A stretch of DNA of 64,000 nt from Kribbella amoyensis. GTDB taxonomy: Bacteria > Actinomycetota > Actinomycetes > Propionibacteriales > Kribbellaceae. The stretch lies in NCBI RefSeq assembly GCF_007828865.1, contig NZ_VIVK01000004.1, positions 1-64,000 on the forward strand. Direction: 5' to 3'. The notes under the pieces are model-generated. The model was given only the letters and a program-made list of their open reading frames with translations. It searched no databases and was not told where the DNA came from. The position numbers were made by a program, and so were the translations under genes. Positions 8,972-17,819 of this stretch are shown piece by piece (within the stretch, counting starts at the first letter, position 1; each line of letters starts with the position of its first letter).

Positions 8972-9074
8972 CTGCACCACTCACCAACCCCCTGACCACA
9001 CCGCCACGCAACGCCCTCCACGCCTACTCCAGCCCGACCAAGCGGCCGGCCGCGCACGCTGGTGAGTGGTGCAG
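8972..9074. repeat. 15-bp perfect inverted repeat with 73-base spacer
   Basis: CTGCACCACTCACCA at 8972-8986 has an exact reverse complement at 9060-9074, just before the 3' end of the peptide-binding lipoprotein gene. It is the second long-spacer foldback in the same gap; the two arms-and-spacer layouts are alike (69 and 73 bases) although their sequences differ. Confidence 0.65.
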
Positions 9075-9084
9075 CTCCGCCTTC

Positions 9085-10599
9085 TCAGTTGGAGGAGACG
9101 GTGACCTTGGTGAAGAGGGGGCGGCCGCTCGGGGGCATCTTGAAGTTTTGGACGCGGTCTCGGTGGGCGCTGTTGCTGGCCAGGTCGGCCGGGAAGACTC
9201 CTACCGCGTCGTCCCAGAGGATTTGGCCCGCCTGTGTGTAGAGCTTGGCTCGCTCGCCTTGGTCGATCGTGGTGCGCGCGTCGAGGAGGAGCTTGTCGAG
9301 GTTCGGGTTGCAGTAGCCGTTGCGTTTGGCGGTGCAGAGGTAGAGGCGGGCGAGGGTGTAGTCGGCGTCGCCGGTGCCGGTGACGTTGGTCTGCAGGTTC
9401 ATGTCCCAGTTGAGTTTGCCGAAGTCCTCCAGCCACTGGGCGCGTTCCTTCTCCAGCGGCTGGACCTTCACGCCGACCTTGGCCCAGTCGGAGATCATCG
9501 CCTGCGCCAGCGCCCGGATGTTCGGCCCGCCCTCCAGCGGCCACTGCATCGACGTGCTGAACCCGTTCGGGTACCCCGCCTCGGCCAGCAGCTGCTTCGC
9601 CTTCGCCGGGTCGTAGCTATACGGCGACAACTTCGGTGCGCCGATCACCCCTTGCGCGAGTGGTGCCTGCGCGACCGAGGCTAGGTCGCCGTAGAGGTCC
9701 TTGACGGTGCCGTCCAGGTTCAGCGCGTACCAGAGCGCCTGCCGGACCCGCTTGTCGTTGAACGGCTTGCGGTTGTGGTTGAACCAGTCGAAGTAGTACG
9801 TCCAGCTCGGCGTGGTCGAGTACGCGATGCCCTTGCTGTCCTTGACCTGGGCGACCTGGTCCGGCGGGATCTGGGTGAGCACGTCCACCTCACCGTTCTC
9901 CAGTCCGGTGATCCGGCCCGCGACCTCAGGGATGTTGACGAACTCCAGCTTGCTCAGCGCCGGCGCCCCGTCCCAGTACTCCGGGTTCGCGGCCAGTTCG
10001 AGCTTCTCGTCCGGCAGGAACGCGCTGACCGTGAACGGCCCGGTCCCGATCGGCTTGGTGAAGAACCCGTCCGCGTCGACCTTGCCGGCCGGCCCGATGA
10101 ACAGCAGGGTCAGCGAGCTGAGCAAGGTACCGAGCGGCTTGCTGGTCTTCACCGTGACGGTGCCGTCGTCGGTCGCGGTGAACGCGGTGACGCTCGCGTA
10201 CAACGGGACCAGCGGGCCGTCCAGCTTCTGGTGCCGCTGGTACGACGCGACCACGTCCTTGGCGGTGAACGGGGTGCCGTCGGAGAACTTGACGCCCTGG
10301 CGCAGTTTGAAGACCCAGGTGTTCGGGTCGGGGTTCTGCCAGGACTCGGCGAGCACCGGGACCACCTTGCCGTCCTCGACCCGGACCAGCGGTTCCATGA
10401 TCTGCTGGATCGCGGTCTGGACGGCCTCCTCCCCGGCGTACTTGTGGGTGTCCAGCGAGACCGGGAACATCGCCGGCGCGTACCGCAGGGCCTGGTCGCC
10501 GGCGGCCGGCTCGCTGGCCGGCGAGCAGGCACTCAGCCCGGTCGCCAGCGCGGTCACGGCGACCAGCGCCGCCACGACCAGCTTTCGCTTCCTCAACAC
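9085..10599 (-). CDS. ABC transporter substrate-binding lipoprotein (family 5, peptide/nickel)
   Basis: 504 aa from GTG at 10599 (VLRKRKLVVAALV), chosen because AAGGAGAAC precedes it and the signal peptide starts there; a longer open frame upstream is only the shadow of the next gene. The lipobox is LSAC. The mature protein has family-5 features: the 'RQGVKFSDGTPFTAKDV' region (around residue 90) and a long two-lobe layout. Family members bind oligopeptides, dipeptides, nickel or sugars. It is the last gene of the leftward importer operon headed by the IclR regulator, separated from its permeases by a phosphatase and an endonuclease-like gene. Confidence 0.9.
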   Translation of the reverse strand: MLRKRKLVVAALVAVTALATGLSACSPASEPAAGDQALRYAPAMFPVSLDTHKYAGEEAVQTAIQQIMEPLVRVEDGKVVPVLAESWQNPDPNTWVFKLRQGVKFSDGTPFTAKDVVASYQRHQKLDGPLVPLYASVTAFTATDDGTVTVKTSKPLGTLLSSLTLLFIGPAGKVDADGFFTKPIGTGPFTVSAFLPDEKLELAANPEYWDGAPALSKLEFVNIPEVAGRITGLENGEVDVLTQIPPDQVAQVKDSKGIAYSTTPSWTYYFDWFNHNRKPFNDKRVRQALWYALNLDGTVKDLYGDLASVAQAPLAQGVIGAPKLSPYSYDPAKAKQLLAEAGYPNGFSTSMQWPLEGGPNIRALAQAMISDWAKVGVKVQPLEKERAQWLEDFGKLNWDMNLQTNVTGTGDADYTLARLYLCTAKRNGYCNPNLDKLLLDARTTIDQGERAKLYTQAGQILWDDAVGVFPADLASNSAHRDRVQNFKMPPSGRPLFTKVTVSSN

Positions 10600-10628
10600 A
10601 GTCGTTCTCCTTCTTGCGGGCAGGGCCG

Positions 10629-11426
10629 TCACGCCGTGGGGCGGGTGAACGTGTAGGTGGCGGCCACCGGGTGGTGGTCGGACGGCGCGCGGCCGTCCCG
10701 GAAGTACTCGACGACCTCGCTGCTCCGGGCCGCGAGCGGGCCGCGGCCGAAGATCCAGTCGATCGCCTTGGGTGGTGAGGCGAGCGGCGACAGCTTGGTC
10801 CCGATCGGGCCGGGTGCCACCGTGGGAACCACCGGATGGGTGACCGGTGAATGCCGGCCGAGCGCGGTGAAACTGTCCAGGAACCCGGCGTTGCCGAGCT
10901 CCCACTGCGGCGGGCCGATGTCGTTGATGTCGACGGTGAACAGGCAAGCGCCCTGCCCGGCCAGCCGTTCCAGCTGTTCGCCGATCGCGCGGGCCTGGGT
11001 GACCCGGCGGTTGCCGAGGTCGGCGCGCTCGTCCGGGTGCCCGGGCCAGGTCAGGTGCGCGGTACTGAACACCAGCTCGGGGCAGGACTCGTCGGCCGGC
11101 CGCAGCCGGACCCAGAACAGGCGCGCGCCGGGGGACAGGATGCCGACGTCCTCGGCCCCGGACTCGACCAGCTCGAACAGGTCGCGCCGCCACCACAGGT
11201 TGCTCTGCGTCTCCCAGCCGTCGTCGCCCTGGACCCGGTCGTGGCCGGGCAGCAGGTCGTCGAGCAACTTGCGGGTACTGCCGCGCAGCTCCTGGACGGC
11301 GAGCAGGTCGGGCGGCCGGGTCTCGAACAGTCCGGTGATCGCGTCGCGGCGCTGGTCCAGGTGGTAGTCGGCCCACAGGTTGTAGGTCATCGCGACGAAG
11401 CTGAAGGTGCTCAAGGCAACGGTCAT
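10629..11426 (-). CDS. Endonuclease/exonuclease/phosphatase-family protein
   Basis: 265 aa. Motifs of the DNase I-like fold are in order: TYNLW near residue 15, LAVQE (Glu metal ligand, around 44), TAHL, DINDI (Asp/Asn catalytic pair), AIDWIFG and the terminal SDHHPV (Asp-His). Members cleave phosphodiesters in nucleic acids or act on phosphoinositides and sphingomyelin; substrate is not predictable. No clear signal peptide, so probably cytoplasmic. It overlaps the upstream phosphatase gene by 4 bases and lies 29 bases before the binding-lipoprotein gene, indicating co-transcription with the importer. Confidence 0.85.
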   Translation of the reverse strand: MTVALSTFSFVAMTYNLWADYHLDQRRDAITGLFETRPPDLLAVQELRGSTRKLLDDLLPGHDRVQGDDGWETQSNLWWRRDLFELVESGAEDVGILSPGARLFWVRLRPADESCPELVFSTAHLTWPGHPDERADLGNRRVTQARAIGEQLERLAGQGACLFTVDINDIGPPQWELGNAGFLDSFTALGRHSPVTHPVVPTVAPGPIGTKLSPLASPPKAIDWIFGRGPLAARSSEVVEYFRDGRAPSDHHPVAATYTFTRPTA

Positions 11427-12067
11427 GCCGGCTGCTCCTCGGCGGGCTCGGTGGCGGTGGAGGTCGGGACGTTGTACGTGCTGAGGCTGCTCGTGGTGAG
11501 CTCCGGATCGACCCGCAGCGTGGTGATCGAGCAGTTCACCGGCGGATCCAGCAGGACGTGGCCACCCGGCGGCAACCGCAACGCCGCCGCGGCCGCGACC
11601 CGGATCGGCCCCCCATGTGTCCCGACCAGGACCTGGCGAGCCCCGGTGGCCGCGAGGTCACCGATTGCCGTCCAGATCCGGCTCCGCAGTTGGGCGACCG
11701 TCTCACCGCCGCCTCGGGCCACGTCCTCGCCCCGAGCGAAGGCGGCGACCACCTCAGGCTCCTCGGCGAGCACCTCGGTGAAGGTCCGGCCGCCCCACGT
11801 CCCGACGTCGATCTCGCGCCACCGCGGATCCACCGTGACGGCCGGGCAGCCGCCGTCGACGTACGGCTTGAGGGTCTCGGTGACGCGCTGCAGATCGCTG
11901 GCGACCACGGCGTCGAAGGTCATGCCGCGCAGGTACTCCGCGGCCAGCTTGGCCTGGTGCTGACCGAGCGGGCTGAGTCCGGTGCCCTGCTGGCCCTGGT
12001 ACCGGTCCTCGGCGTTCCACAGCGACTCGCCGTGCCGGAGCAGGACGAGTTCGACGGTTCGGCTCAT
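11423..12067 (-). CDS. Histidine phosphatase (phosphoglycerate-mutase-like)
   Basis: 214 aa from ATG at 12067 (MSRTVELVLLRHGESLWN). The RHGE motif (Arg11-His12-Gly-Glu) carries the phosphohistidine; the second histidine is in GTHGG (around 160) and the additional Arg is in SDLQRVTET. The length suits branch-1 histidine phosphatases that remove phosphate from small molecules. Its start overlaps the stop of the ABC ATPase gene (ATGA), so it is translationally coupled to the peptide importer, hinting at a phosphorylated imported compound. An open frame continuing upstream belongs to the shadow of the ATPase gene. Confidence 0.88.
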   Translation of the reverse strand: MSRTVELVLLRHGESLWNAEDRYQGQQGTGLSPLGQHQAKLAAEYLRGMTFDAVVASDLQRVTETLKPYVDGGCPAVTVDPRWREIDVGTWGGRTFTEVLAEEPEVVAAFARGEDVARGGGETVAQLRSRIWTAIGDLAATGARQVLVGTHGGPIRVAAAAALRLPPGGHVLLDPPVNCSITTLRVDPELTTSSLSTYNVPTSTATEPAEEQPA

Positions 12068-13080
12068 CGCACCGCCTCCACCAGGTCGGTGGCGAAGTGG
12101 CAGGCGACGGGGTGCCTGTCCAGCCTTGGTTCGAGAGCGGGGTCGGTCGTGGCGCACACGTCGTCGGCCTTCCAGCAGCGGGTCCGGAAGCGGCAACCGG
12201 ACGGTGGATCGGCGGGGGACGGGACGTCGCCGCCGATGATGATGGGTTCGCGCGGCGGCCGGTTCCACGGCTTCGGGTCCGGGACCGCGGACAGCAGCGC
12301 CTGCGTGTACGGGTGCAACGGCCGGCTGAACAGCTCGTCCTGCGTCGCCGTCTCGACCACCCGGCCGAGGTACATCACCGCGACCCGGTCGGAGATGTGC
12401 CGGACCACGGACAGGTCGTGGGCGATGAACAGGTACGCCAGGCCGAGATCGCGGCGCAGGTCCTCCAGCAGGTTGAGCACCTGGGCCTGGACGGACACGT
12501 CGAGCGCCGACACCGCCTCGTCGCAGATCACCAGCTTCGGCCGGAGCGCGAGCGCCCGGGCGATCCCGATCCGTTGCCGTTGGCCCCCGGAGAACTGGTG
12601 CGGGTACCGGCTCGCGTGGTCGGGGTTGAGCCCGACGCGCTCGAGCAACTCGCGGACCTCGGTCCGGAACCGGGCCCGCGGGACCACGTCCGGGTGGATC
12701 TCCCAGGCCTCGGTGACGATCTGCTCGACGGTGGCCCGCGGGTTCAGCGAGGCGTACGGGTCCTGGAAGATCATCTGCAGCTGCCGGCGGACCCGCCGCA
12801 TCGAGGCCGGTGGCAACGAGGTCAGCTCCTCGCCGTCGAACCGGATGCTGCCGGACCGCGCCTTCTCCAGCCCGACGATGGTCCGCGCCACGGTGGACTT
12901 GCCGGATCCGGACTCGCCGACCAGGCCGAGCGTTCCGCCGGCGGAGACGTCGAACGAGACCCCGGCGACGGCCTGGATCTGCCCGACCGTCCGGCGCAGC
13001 AACGAGGACCGCAACGGGAAGCTGGTGTGCAGGTCGCGGACCGACAACAGCGGCTCGGCGGAGTTGGTTGCTTCAGGCAT
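12064..13080 (-). CDS. Oligopeptide/dipeptide ABC transporter ATPase, OppF/DppF type
   Basis: 338 aa. Walker [10 protein letters not shown] (about 55-63), signature SGGQRQR (about 164), Walker B LVICDEAVSALD, and an H-loop in IAHDLSVV. The C-terminal oligopeptide-transporter domain has the Cys-rich cluster seen in OppD/F proteins (CRFRTRCWKADDVC). With the next gene it forms the heterodimeric ATPase of the importer. Overlaps the phosphatase (4 bases) and the other ATPase (8 bases). Confidence 0.93.
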   Translation of the reverse strand: MPEATNSAEPLLSVRDLHTSFPLRSSLLRRTVGQIQAVAGVSFDVSAGGTLGLVGESGSGKSTVARTIVGLEKARSGSIRFDGEELTSLPPASMRRVRRQLQMIFQDPYASLNPRATVEQIVTEAWEIHPDVVPRARFRTEVRELLERVGLNPDHASRYPHQFSGGQRQRIGIARALALRPKLVICDEAVSALDVSVQAQVLNLLEDLRRDLGLAYLFIAHDLSVVRHISDRVAVMYLGRVVETATQDELFSRPLHPYTQALLSAVPDPKPWNRPPREPIIIGGDVPSPADPPSGCRFRTRCWKADDVCATTDPALEPRLDRHPVACHFATDLVEAVR

Positions 13081-14080
13081 CGTGCAGTACTCCCTCGGCG
13101 TCGCGCAGCACGTGCTCGGTGCGATGACAGGCGGCCCGGTGACCGTCGGGACGTCCGGGGGCCGCGAGCAGTACCGGCTCCCGCTCGGCGCAGACGGACT
13201 CGGCGTACCGGCACCGTGGCCGGAACGAGCAGCCGGACGGCAGCGCGAGCAGATCCGGTGGTGCGCCCTGGATCGGGGTGAGGCGTTCGCGCGGACCGTC
13301 GATGACAGGGACCGACCCCATCAAGCCGCTCGTGTACGGATGTGCGCTGTGCTCGTACACCTCACGGATCGGGCCCGTCTCGACCACGCGGCCGGCGTAC
13401 ATCAGCACGACCCGGTCGGCCACGTCGGCGACGACGCCGAGGTCGTGGGTGATCAGGACCAGCGACATGCCCTCCTCGGCCTGGAGCCGGGCGAGCAGTT
13501 CCATGATCTGCGCCTGCACGGTGACGTCGAGGGCCGTGGTCGGTTCGTCGGCGATCAGCAGCTTGGGGGACAGCGCGAGCGCCATCGCGATCATCACTCG
13601 TTGCCGCATCCCGCCGGAGAACTGGTGCGGGTAGTCGTCCAGCCGCTTCTCGGCCGCCGGGATCCCGACCCGGCGCATCAGCTCCAGCGCCTCGGCCCGG
13701 GCCTCCTTGCGGGACGCGCCGCGGTGCCGGCGGAACATCTCGCCGATCTGGGTCCCGACCCGGAACACCGGGTTCAGCGAGCTCAGCGGATCCTGGAACA
13801 CCATCGCGATCTCCCGGCCGCGCAGCTTCCCCGCCGTCCCGGGAGCGAGCAGGTCGCGGCCGTCGTACTCGACGCTGCCGCCGGTGATCCGGCCGGCCGG
13901 CTTCGGCACGATGCCCAGGACCGCCTGCGCGGTGACGCTCTTGCCGCTGCCGGACTCGCCGAGCAGCGCGACGGTCTCGCCGGGCGCGACGTCGAACGAG
14001 GCGCCGTCGACGGCGGTCACCGTCCCGGCGGACGTGGTGAACTCGACCCGCAGGTCCCGGACACTCAGCAACGCGCTCAT
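13073..14080 (-). CDS. Oligopeptide/dipeptide ABC transporter ATPase, OppD/DppD type
   Basis: 335 aa from ATG at 14080 ([14 protein letters not shown]). Walker [10 protein letters not shown], signature FSGGMRQRV, Walker [15 protein letters not shown]-loop ITHDLGVV, and the C-terminal Cys cluster ([14 protein letters not shown]) with the PLTPIQG-like region of OppD. A much longer open frame extends upstream but it only mirrors the DppC gene in another frame. ATGA overlap with the permease upstream and an 8-base overlap with the downstream ATPase gene. Confidence 0.93.
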   Translation of the reverse strand: MSALLSVRDLRVEFTTSAGTVTAVDGASFDVAPGETVALLGESGSGKSVTAQAVLGIVPKPAGRITGGSVEYDGRDLLAPGTAGKLRGREIAMVFQDPLSSLNPVFRVGTQIGEMFRRHRGASRKEARAEALELMRRVGIPAAEKRLDDYPHQFSGGMRQRVMIAMALALSPKLLIADEPTTALDVTVQAQIMELLARLQAEEGMSLVLITHDLGVVADVADRVVLMYAGRVVETGPIREVYEHSAHPYTSGLMGSVPVIDGPRERLTPIQGAPPDLLALPSGCSFRPRCRYAESVCAEREPVLLAAPGRPDGHRAACHRTEHVLRDAEGVLHDA

Positions 14081-14979
14081 CACAGGCTCCTCAGCCGCGG
14101 GTCGTACCGGTCCCGCAGCGCGTCGCCGAGAACGCCGAGCGAGACCACCAGGAAGGCCAGCGCGATCCCGGGCACAGTGGAGATCCACCACGCGTCGGCC
14201 AGGTAGTTGCGGCCGTTCGCGATCGTCACGCCCCAGCTCGGCGTACTGGCCGGGGTGCCGAGGCCGAGGAAGCTGAGCGACGCCTCGGCCAGGATCACGT
14301 GCCCGATCTCGACCGTCGCGACCACCAGCACCGGCGCGATCGAGGCGGGCAGCACACACCGGCGGATCAGCCGCCAGGTCCCGGCGCCGAGGGTCCGGGA
14401 CGCGTCGACGAACTCGCGCCGCCGGGTGGCCAGCGCCTGGCCGCGGGCGACCCGGGCGAACGTCACCCAGTTCGACACGGCCAGCACGATCACGACGTTG
14501 ACCACGCTCGGCCCGAGCAGCGCGGCGATGAAGATGGCCAGCAGGATCGACGGGAACGCCAGCTGGATGTCGGCCAGCCGCATCAGCACCCCGTCCAGCC
14601 AGCCGCCGAAGTACCCGGCCGCGATCCCGATCGTGACGCCGATGGTGCCGGCCAGCACCAGGGTGGCGAGCCCGACGGCGATCGAGATCCTTGCCCCCTG
14701 CAACATCTGGGCGAGCAGGTCCTGGCCGACCTGGTCGGTACCGAGGAGCGCCAGCGAGCCGTCGGACAACCGGGTACCGGGTGGTTTCAGCCGGTCCTGG
14801 GTCCGGGTCGCGACCGAGTCGTAGCGGACCAGCCAGGGCCCGATCGCCGCGGCGACGACGTACACGCCGATCACGATCAGGCCGAACCGGATCCGCGCGG
14901 TCCCGGCCCGGGACTTGCGGGGGCGTACCGCGGCCGGCGCGACGGCCGGGGTACTGAGGTCGAGGTCGGTCGAGGTCAT
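14080..14979 (-). CDS. Peptide/nickel ABC transporter permease, DppC type
   Basis: 299 aa. After a 25-residue basic cytoplasmic tail the first membrane segment is followed by the DppC-specific N-terminal domain with HPLGTDQ-like LLGTDQVGQDLLAQ (around residue 77). Five further membrane segments and the EAA-like loop VARGQALATRRREFVDASR... (Gly near 'LGAG') are present. It pairs with DppB. Start 14979 overlaps the end of the DppB gene by 4 bases. Confidence 0.92.
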   Translation of the reverse strand: MTSTDLDLSTPAVAPAAVRPRKSRAGTARIRFGLIVIGVYVVAAAIGPWLVRYDSVATRTQDRLKPPGTRLSDGSLALLGTDQVGQDLLAQMLQGARISIAVGLATLVLAGTIGVTIGIAAGYFGGWLDGVLMRLADIQLAFPSILLAIFIAALLGPSVVNVVIVLAVSNWVTFARVARGQALATRRREFVDASRTLGAGTWRLIRRCVLPASIAPVLVVATVEIGHVILAEASLSFLGLGTPASTPSWGVTIANGRNYLADAWWISTVPGIALAFLVVSLGVLGDALRDRYDPRLRSL

Positions 14980-15905
14980 CGGTCACCAGCCAGGCGGACC
15001 CGCGGGTCCAGGAAGCCGTAGAGCAGGTCCACGAGCAGGTTGATCAGGACGAAAATGGTGGCCACCAGCAGGATCGACGCCTGCACGACGCCGTAGTCGC
15101 GGCGGCTGATCGAGTCGATCAGCAACCGGCCGACACCGGGCCAGGCGAACACCGTCTCGACGATCACGGTGCCGCCGAGCAGCGCGCCGAACTGCAGACC
15201 GACCACGGTGACGATCGGGATCAGCGCGTTCCGCAGCGCGTGGACGAGGATCACCAGGCTCTCGCCGAGTCCCTTCGCCCGCGCGGTCTGGACGTACCCC
15301 TCGTGCACCACCTCGAGCAGCCCGCTGCGGGTCAGCCGGACCAGGATCGCGAGGAACGGCAGCGCGAGCGTGACGGTCGGCAGCACCAGGTGGGACCAGG
15401 TCCCCGAGCCCGCGCTCGGCAGCACCTGCAGGCCCCGGGCGAAGACCAGGATCAGCACGATGCCGAGCCAGAACGACGGCGTCGACTGACCGAGCAACGA
15501 GAACACCGAGATCGACCGGTCGACCCAGCTGTTCGCCTTGAGCGCGGCCATCACCCCGAGCGGCAGGCCGATCACGAGCGACAGCAGCAACGCGGTGGCG
15601 GCGAGCTGGATGGTGGCCGGGACCCGTTGCAGGACCAGGCTCATCGAGTCCGCGTTGAGCCGGAACGACTGGCCGAAGTCCAGGTGCACGACGTTCGCGA
15701 GGTACGTGGCGTACTGCTGCGCGAGCGAGTGGTCCAGGCCGAGCTGGGCCCGGAGCGCGTCCACCTGCGCCTGGTCCGCATCCGGCCCGAGCATGATGTA
15801 CGCCGGATCGCCGGGCACCAGCCGGAGGACGACGAAGATGATCGTGACGGCACCCCAGAGCACGAACAACGAGAAGAACAACCGCCGGACGACATAAGCC
15901 CCCAT
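14976..15905 (-). CDS. Peptide/nickel ABC transporter permease, DppB type
   Basis: 309 aa from ATG at 15905 (MGAYVVRRLFFSLFVLW). Typical DppB start: a basic YVVRR before the first membrane segment, then the periplasmic LVPGDPA motif at about residue 34. Six membrane segments and an EAA loop (VQTARAKGLGES, around 195) are visible. Its first base pair overlaps the stop of the IclR gene, so the regulator and transporter are coupled in one operon. The frame remains open far upstream only because it mirrors the IclR gene. Confidence 0.93.
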   Translation of the reverse strand: MGAYVVRRLFFSLFVLWGAVTIIFVVLRLVPGDPAYIMLGPDADQAQVDALRAQLGLDHSLAQQYATYLANVVHLDFGQSFRLNADSMSLVLQRVPATIQLAATALLLSLVIGLPLGVMAALKANSWVDRSISVFSLLGQSTPSFWLGIVLILVFARGLQVLPSAGSGTWSHLVLPTVTLALPFLAILVRLTRSGLLEVVHEGYVQTARAKGLGESLVILVHALRNALIPIVTVVGLQFGALLGGTVIVETVFAWPGVGRLLIDSISRRDYGVVQASILLVATIFVLINLLVDLLYGFLDPRVRLAGDR

Positions 15906-16669
15906 CAGGCGCCCCGCCGCCCCACCACGGTCACCGGTTCGGTCGTGTGCTCGATCCGCAGCCCATCCCGGTGGCCGTGTCGCCGCCTGGGCGCGAGCTG
16001 GTGGGCCGCACGGCGGAGGGCCGGGACGACGCGGCGGATCTGGTCGATCGAGATCGGTTCGGTCAGTTCGGCGCCGAGCGCACCCGTGCACCGGCCGTCG
16101 CCGTCGAGCACCGGAACGGCAACCATGCGGGGGAGTGCGGCGACCTGCCGTGCGTTGTGGGCGAACCCGGTCTCCCGGATGCGCCGCAGTGCCTCGTGGA
16201 GATCCGGAGTGCCGTCCACCTCGTCGACGGGAAGCGCAGAGAGGTACGCACGACCGAGCGCGCTCCCACGCAGGGACACCGCGCATCCCTGCCGTACCTC
16301 CGGGCCAGCCGCTCGGGTCGGGCCTCTGCCTTCGCCTGCGACCGTGGCGACCTCCAGGACCGTTCCTGTGGTGCGGCGGAGCGGGCGGGCGAGGACGACC
16401 AGGCAGGCGAGCCTGGTACTGACCGTGGTGAGGAGCTGGTCGGGACCTGGTTGCGGGGGAGTGGCACGGAGGACGGCGAGGCCGTCGGCGGCCGAGTACA
16501 GGTGGTCGTCGACGCGACGGGCCAGCCCGTGATCGCAGAAGGTGGCGAGGATCCGGTGCACGGTGCTCTTGTGCAGCCCGACCGCCACGGCCAGCTCGGT
16601 CACGCCGTAGGCCCGGTCCTGCCGGTTCAGCTCGGCCAGCACGGTGAGGGCTCGGCTCAGCGACTGCAT
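15905..16669 (-). CDS. IclR-family transcriptional regulator
   Basis: 254 aa. An N-terminal winged helix-turn-helix covers about residues 1-60 (SLSRALTVLAEL, YGVTELAVAVGLHKSTVHRIL, the usual IclR recognition helix). The C-terminal effector domain carries the family pattern ALGRAYLSALP and GFAHNARQVAALPRMVAVPV. IclR proteins respond to small organic acids or sugars. It is the first gene of the leftward dpp-type operon, overlapping dppB by 1 base, so it probably controls its own importer from the 200-base divergent region. The tail after about residue 230 is short, basic and not conserved in the family. Confidence 0.88.
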   Translation of the reverse strand: MQSLSRALTVLAELNRQDRAYGVTELAVAVGLHKSTVHRILATFCDHGLARRVDDHLYSAADGLAVLRATPPQPGPDQLLTTVSTRLACLVVLARPLRRTTGTVLEVATVAGEGRGPTRAAGPEVRQGCAVSLRGSALGRAYLSALPVDEVDGTPDLHEALRRIRETGFAHNARQVAALPRMVAVPVLDGDGRCTGALGAELTEPISIDQIRRVVPALRRAAHQLAPRRRHGHRDGLRIEHTTEPVTVVGRRGA

Positions 16670-16717
16670 GGCGACCTCGTTTCAGACGGAAGAGGTGGGG
16701 ACGCGGCCGTGTTACAT

Positions 16718-16739
16718 GAACGTTAACGGTAGCGTTAAT
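16718..16739. promoter_or_regulatory. Paired CG-centred palindromes (LacI-like operators)
   Basis: TGAACGTTAACG (16717-16728) and, centred 12 bases further, TAGCGTTAATG. Both have a central CG flanked by half-sites TTAAC/GTTAA, the form of LacI-family operators; TAACG-GTAG-CGTTA also gives a perfect inner dyad (16724-16737). They lie 49-70 bases before the IclR gene, on its promoter side, in the divergent region shared with the 16870 operon that ends in a LacI regulator gene. Confidence 0.5.
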
Positions 16740-16820
16740 GCACCGTAGAAGCGTGATATTTCCGTGTCAATAGACCGCCGTTCCAGAGAGCGCAACCGTC
16801 GATTGACGGTAAAATCCCGT

Positions 16821-16832
16821 GAACGTTAACGT
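16821..16832. promoter_or_regulatory. Second copy of the GAACGTTAACG operator
   Basis: GAACGTTAACG recurs exactly at 16821-16831, 38 bases before the GTG of the rightward operon and 103 bases from the first copy. Repetition of the same 11-mer on the two sides of one divergent promoter region supports a looping repressor; the LacI protein at 18175 is the natural candidate. Confidence 0.5.
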
Positions 16833-16869
16833 CGGCCTCCATTCACCCCACCACTTCTGGGAGGCACGC

Positions 16870-17814
16870 GTGACAACGTCCGACGTCCGGGCCGCGCTGC
16901 TGTCGGCCGACCCGCGTCTGTCCAAGTTCTCGCCGCTGAAGCGCATCCTGGCGTTCGACGACTTCGACAGCGGGACGCACGGCTGGTGCGAGCTGCTCGG
17001 CAACTACAACGGCCGCGGCGACCTCAGTACGGTCGACGCCCACATGCGCGACTTCCGGCCGCCGCAACTGTCGGCCTGCAACTTCTTCGACATCGGGACC
17101 CACGGCGCGCTCAGCGGGACGTACGCGCTGAAGCTGGCGACCCGGCCGTACAAGGGCCACACCGCGGTCGCGATCCGCCGGCTCACGATGAGCGGTCGCG
17201 GCCTGGTCCAGCTGGAGACCTACTTCGCCTTCAAGTCCGAGGCGACGCTGGGCGGCGGACCGGAGCTGGACACCTTCGGCGACGTCCAGTGGGACGGCAA
17301 CACGCACCCGTCCGAGGCGCAGTTCGGCGCGTTCACCGTCGCGACCGACCTGTGCGGCGACGGCGGCCTGCGGTACCACACGGTCGCGCGGTACCAGAAC
17401 ACCGATCTGGACAACCGGTTCACCCGGCAGTGGGTCGCACCGACCGTGCCGGAGCCGACGCCCCGCGAGCACTTCGAGGGCAAGGTCAAGCTGGAGTACG
17501 CCGCGGACTTCACCGCGCCGAACCCGGAGGACTGGAAGCCGTTCGGCGAGCCGCAGGAGCTCTGCTACAACGAGGTGCCGACCAAGGTGAACTGGCACTA
17601 CCTGCGCTGGCTGGTCGACACCGATGCGCGCCGCAACGTCGAGCTCCAGGTCAACGACCGGGTGATGGACATGCGCGACGTCCCGGTGCCGCCGTACGAG
17701 GAACGGTACGAGACGCTCGAGAACCTGCTGAACTTCTACTTCTCGGTCCGGACCCACTCGGCGGTGCGCAACTTCCTGTTCCTGGACTCGGTCCTCATCT
17801 CGGTGGATTGGTAG
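16870..17814 (+). CDS. Unrecognised protein, probably beta-sandwich
   Basis: 314 aa from GTG at 16870, chosen because GGGAGGCACGC precedes it; an in-frame ATG at 16819 lies inside the operator region and is unlikely. No signal peptide or membrane segment. The sequence is rich in aromatic residues and short alternating strands (FDDFDSGTHGWCELLGNYNG near the N-terminus, LQVNDRVMDMRDVPVPP near the C-terminus), as in concanavalin-like or jelly-roll carbohydrate-binding folds. I do not recognise the family. It is 5 bases from the next gene and, with the LacI regulator, forms a three-gene rightward operon opposite the IclR-importer operon, suggesting a carbohydrate-related role. Confidence 0.7.
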   Translation: MTTSDVRAALLSADPRLSKFSPLKRILAFDDFDSGTHGWCELLGNYNGRGDLSTVDAHMRDFRPPQLSACNFFDIGTHGALSGTYALKLATRPYKGHTAVAIRRLTMSGRGLVQLETYFAFKSEATLGGGPELDTFGDVQWDGNTHPSEAQFGAFTVATDLCGDGGLRYHTVARYQNTDLDNRFTRQWVAPTVPEPTPREHFEGKVKLEYAADFTAPNPEDWKPFGEPQELCYNEVPTKVNWHYLRWLVDTDARRNVELQVNDRVMDMRDVPVPPYEERYETLENLLNFYFSVRTHSAVRNFLFLDSVLISVDW

Positions 17815-17819
17815 GCGAC

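Noticed and set aside
10600-11376. N-terminal extension of the peptide-binding lipoprotein
   Set aside because: It overlaps the endonuclease-like gene in another frame, whereas the signal peptide and lipobox start at 10599.
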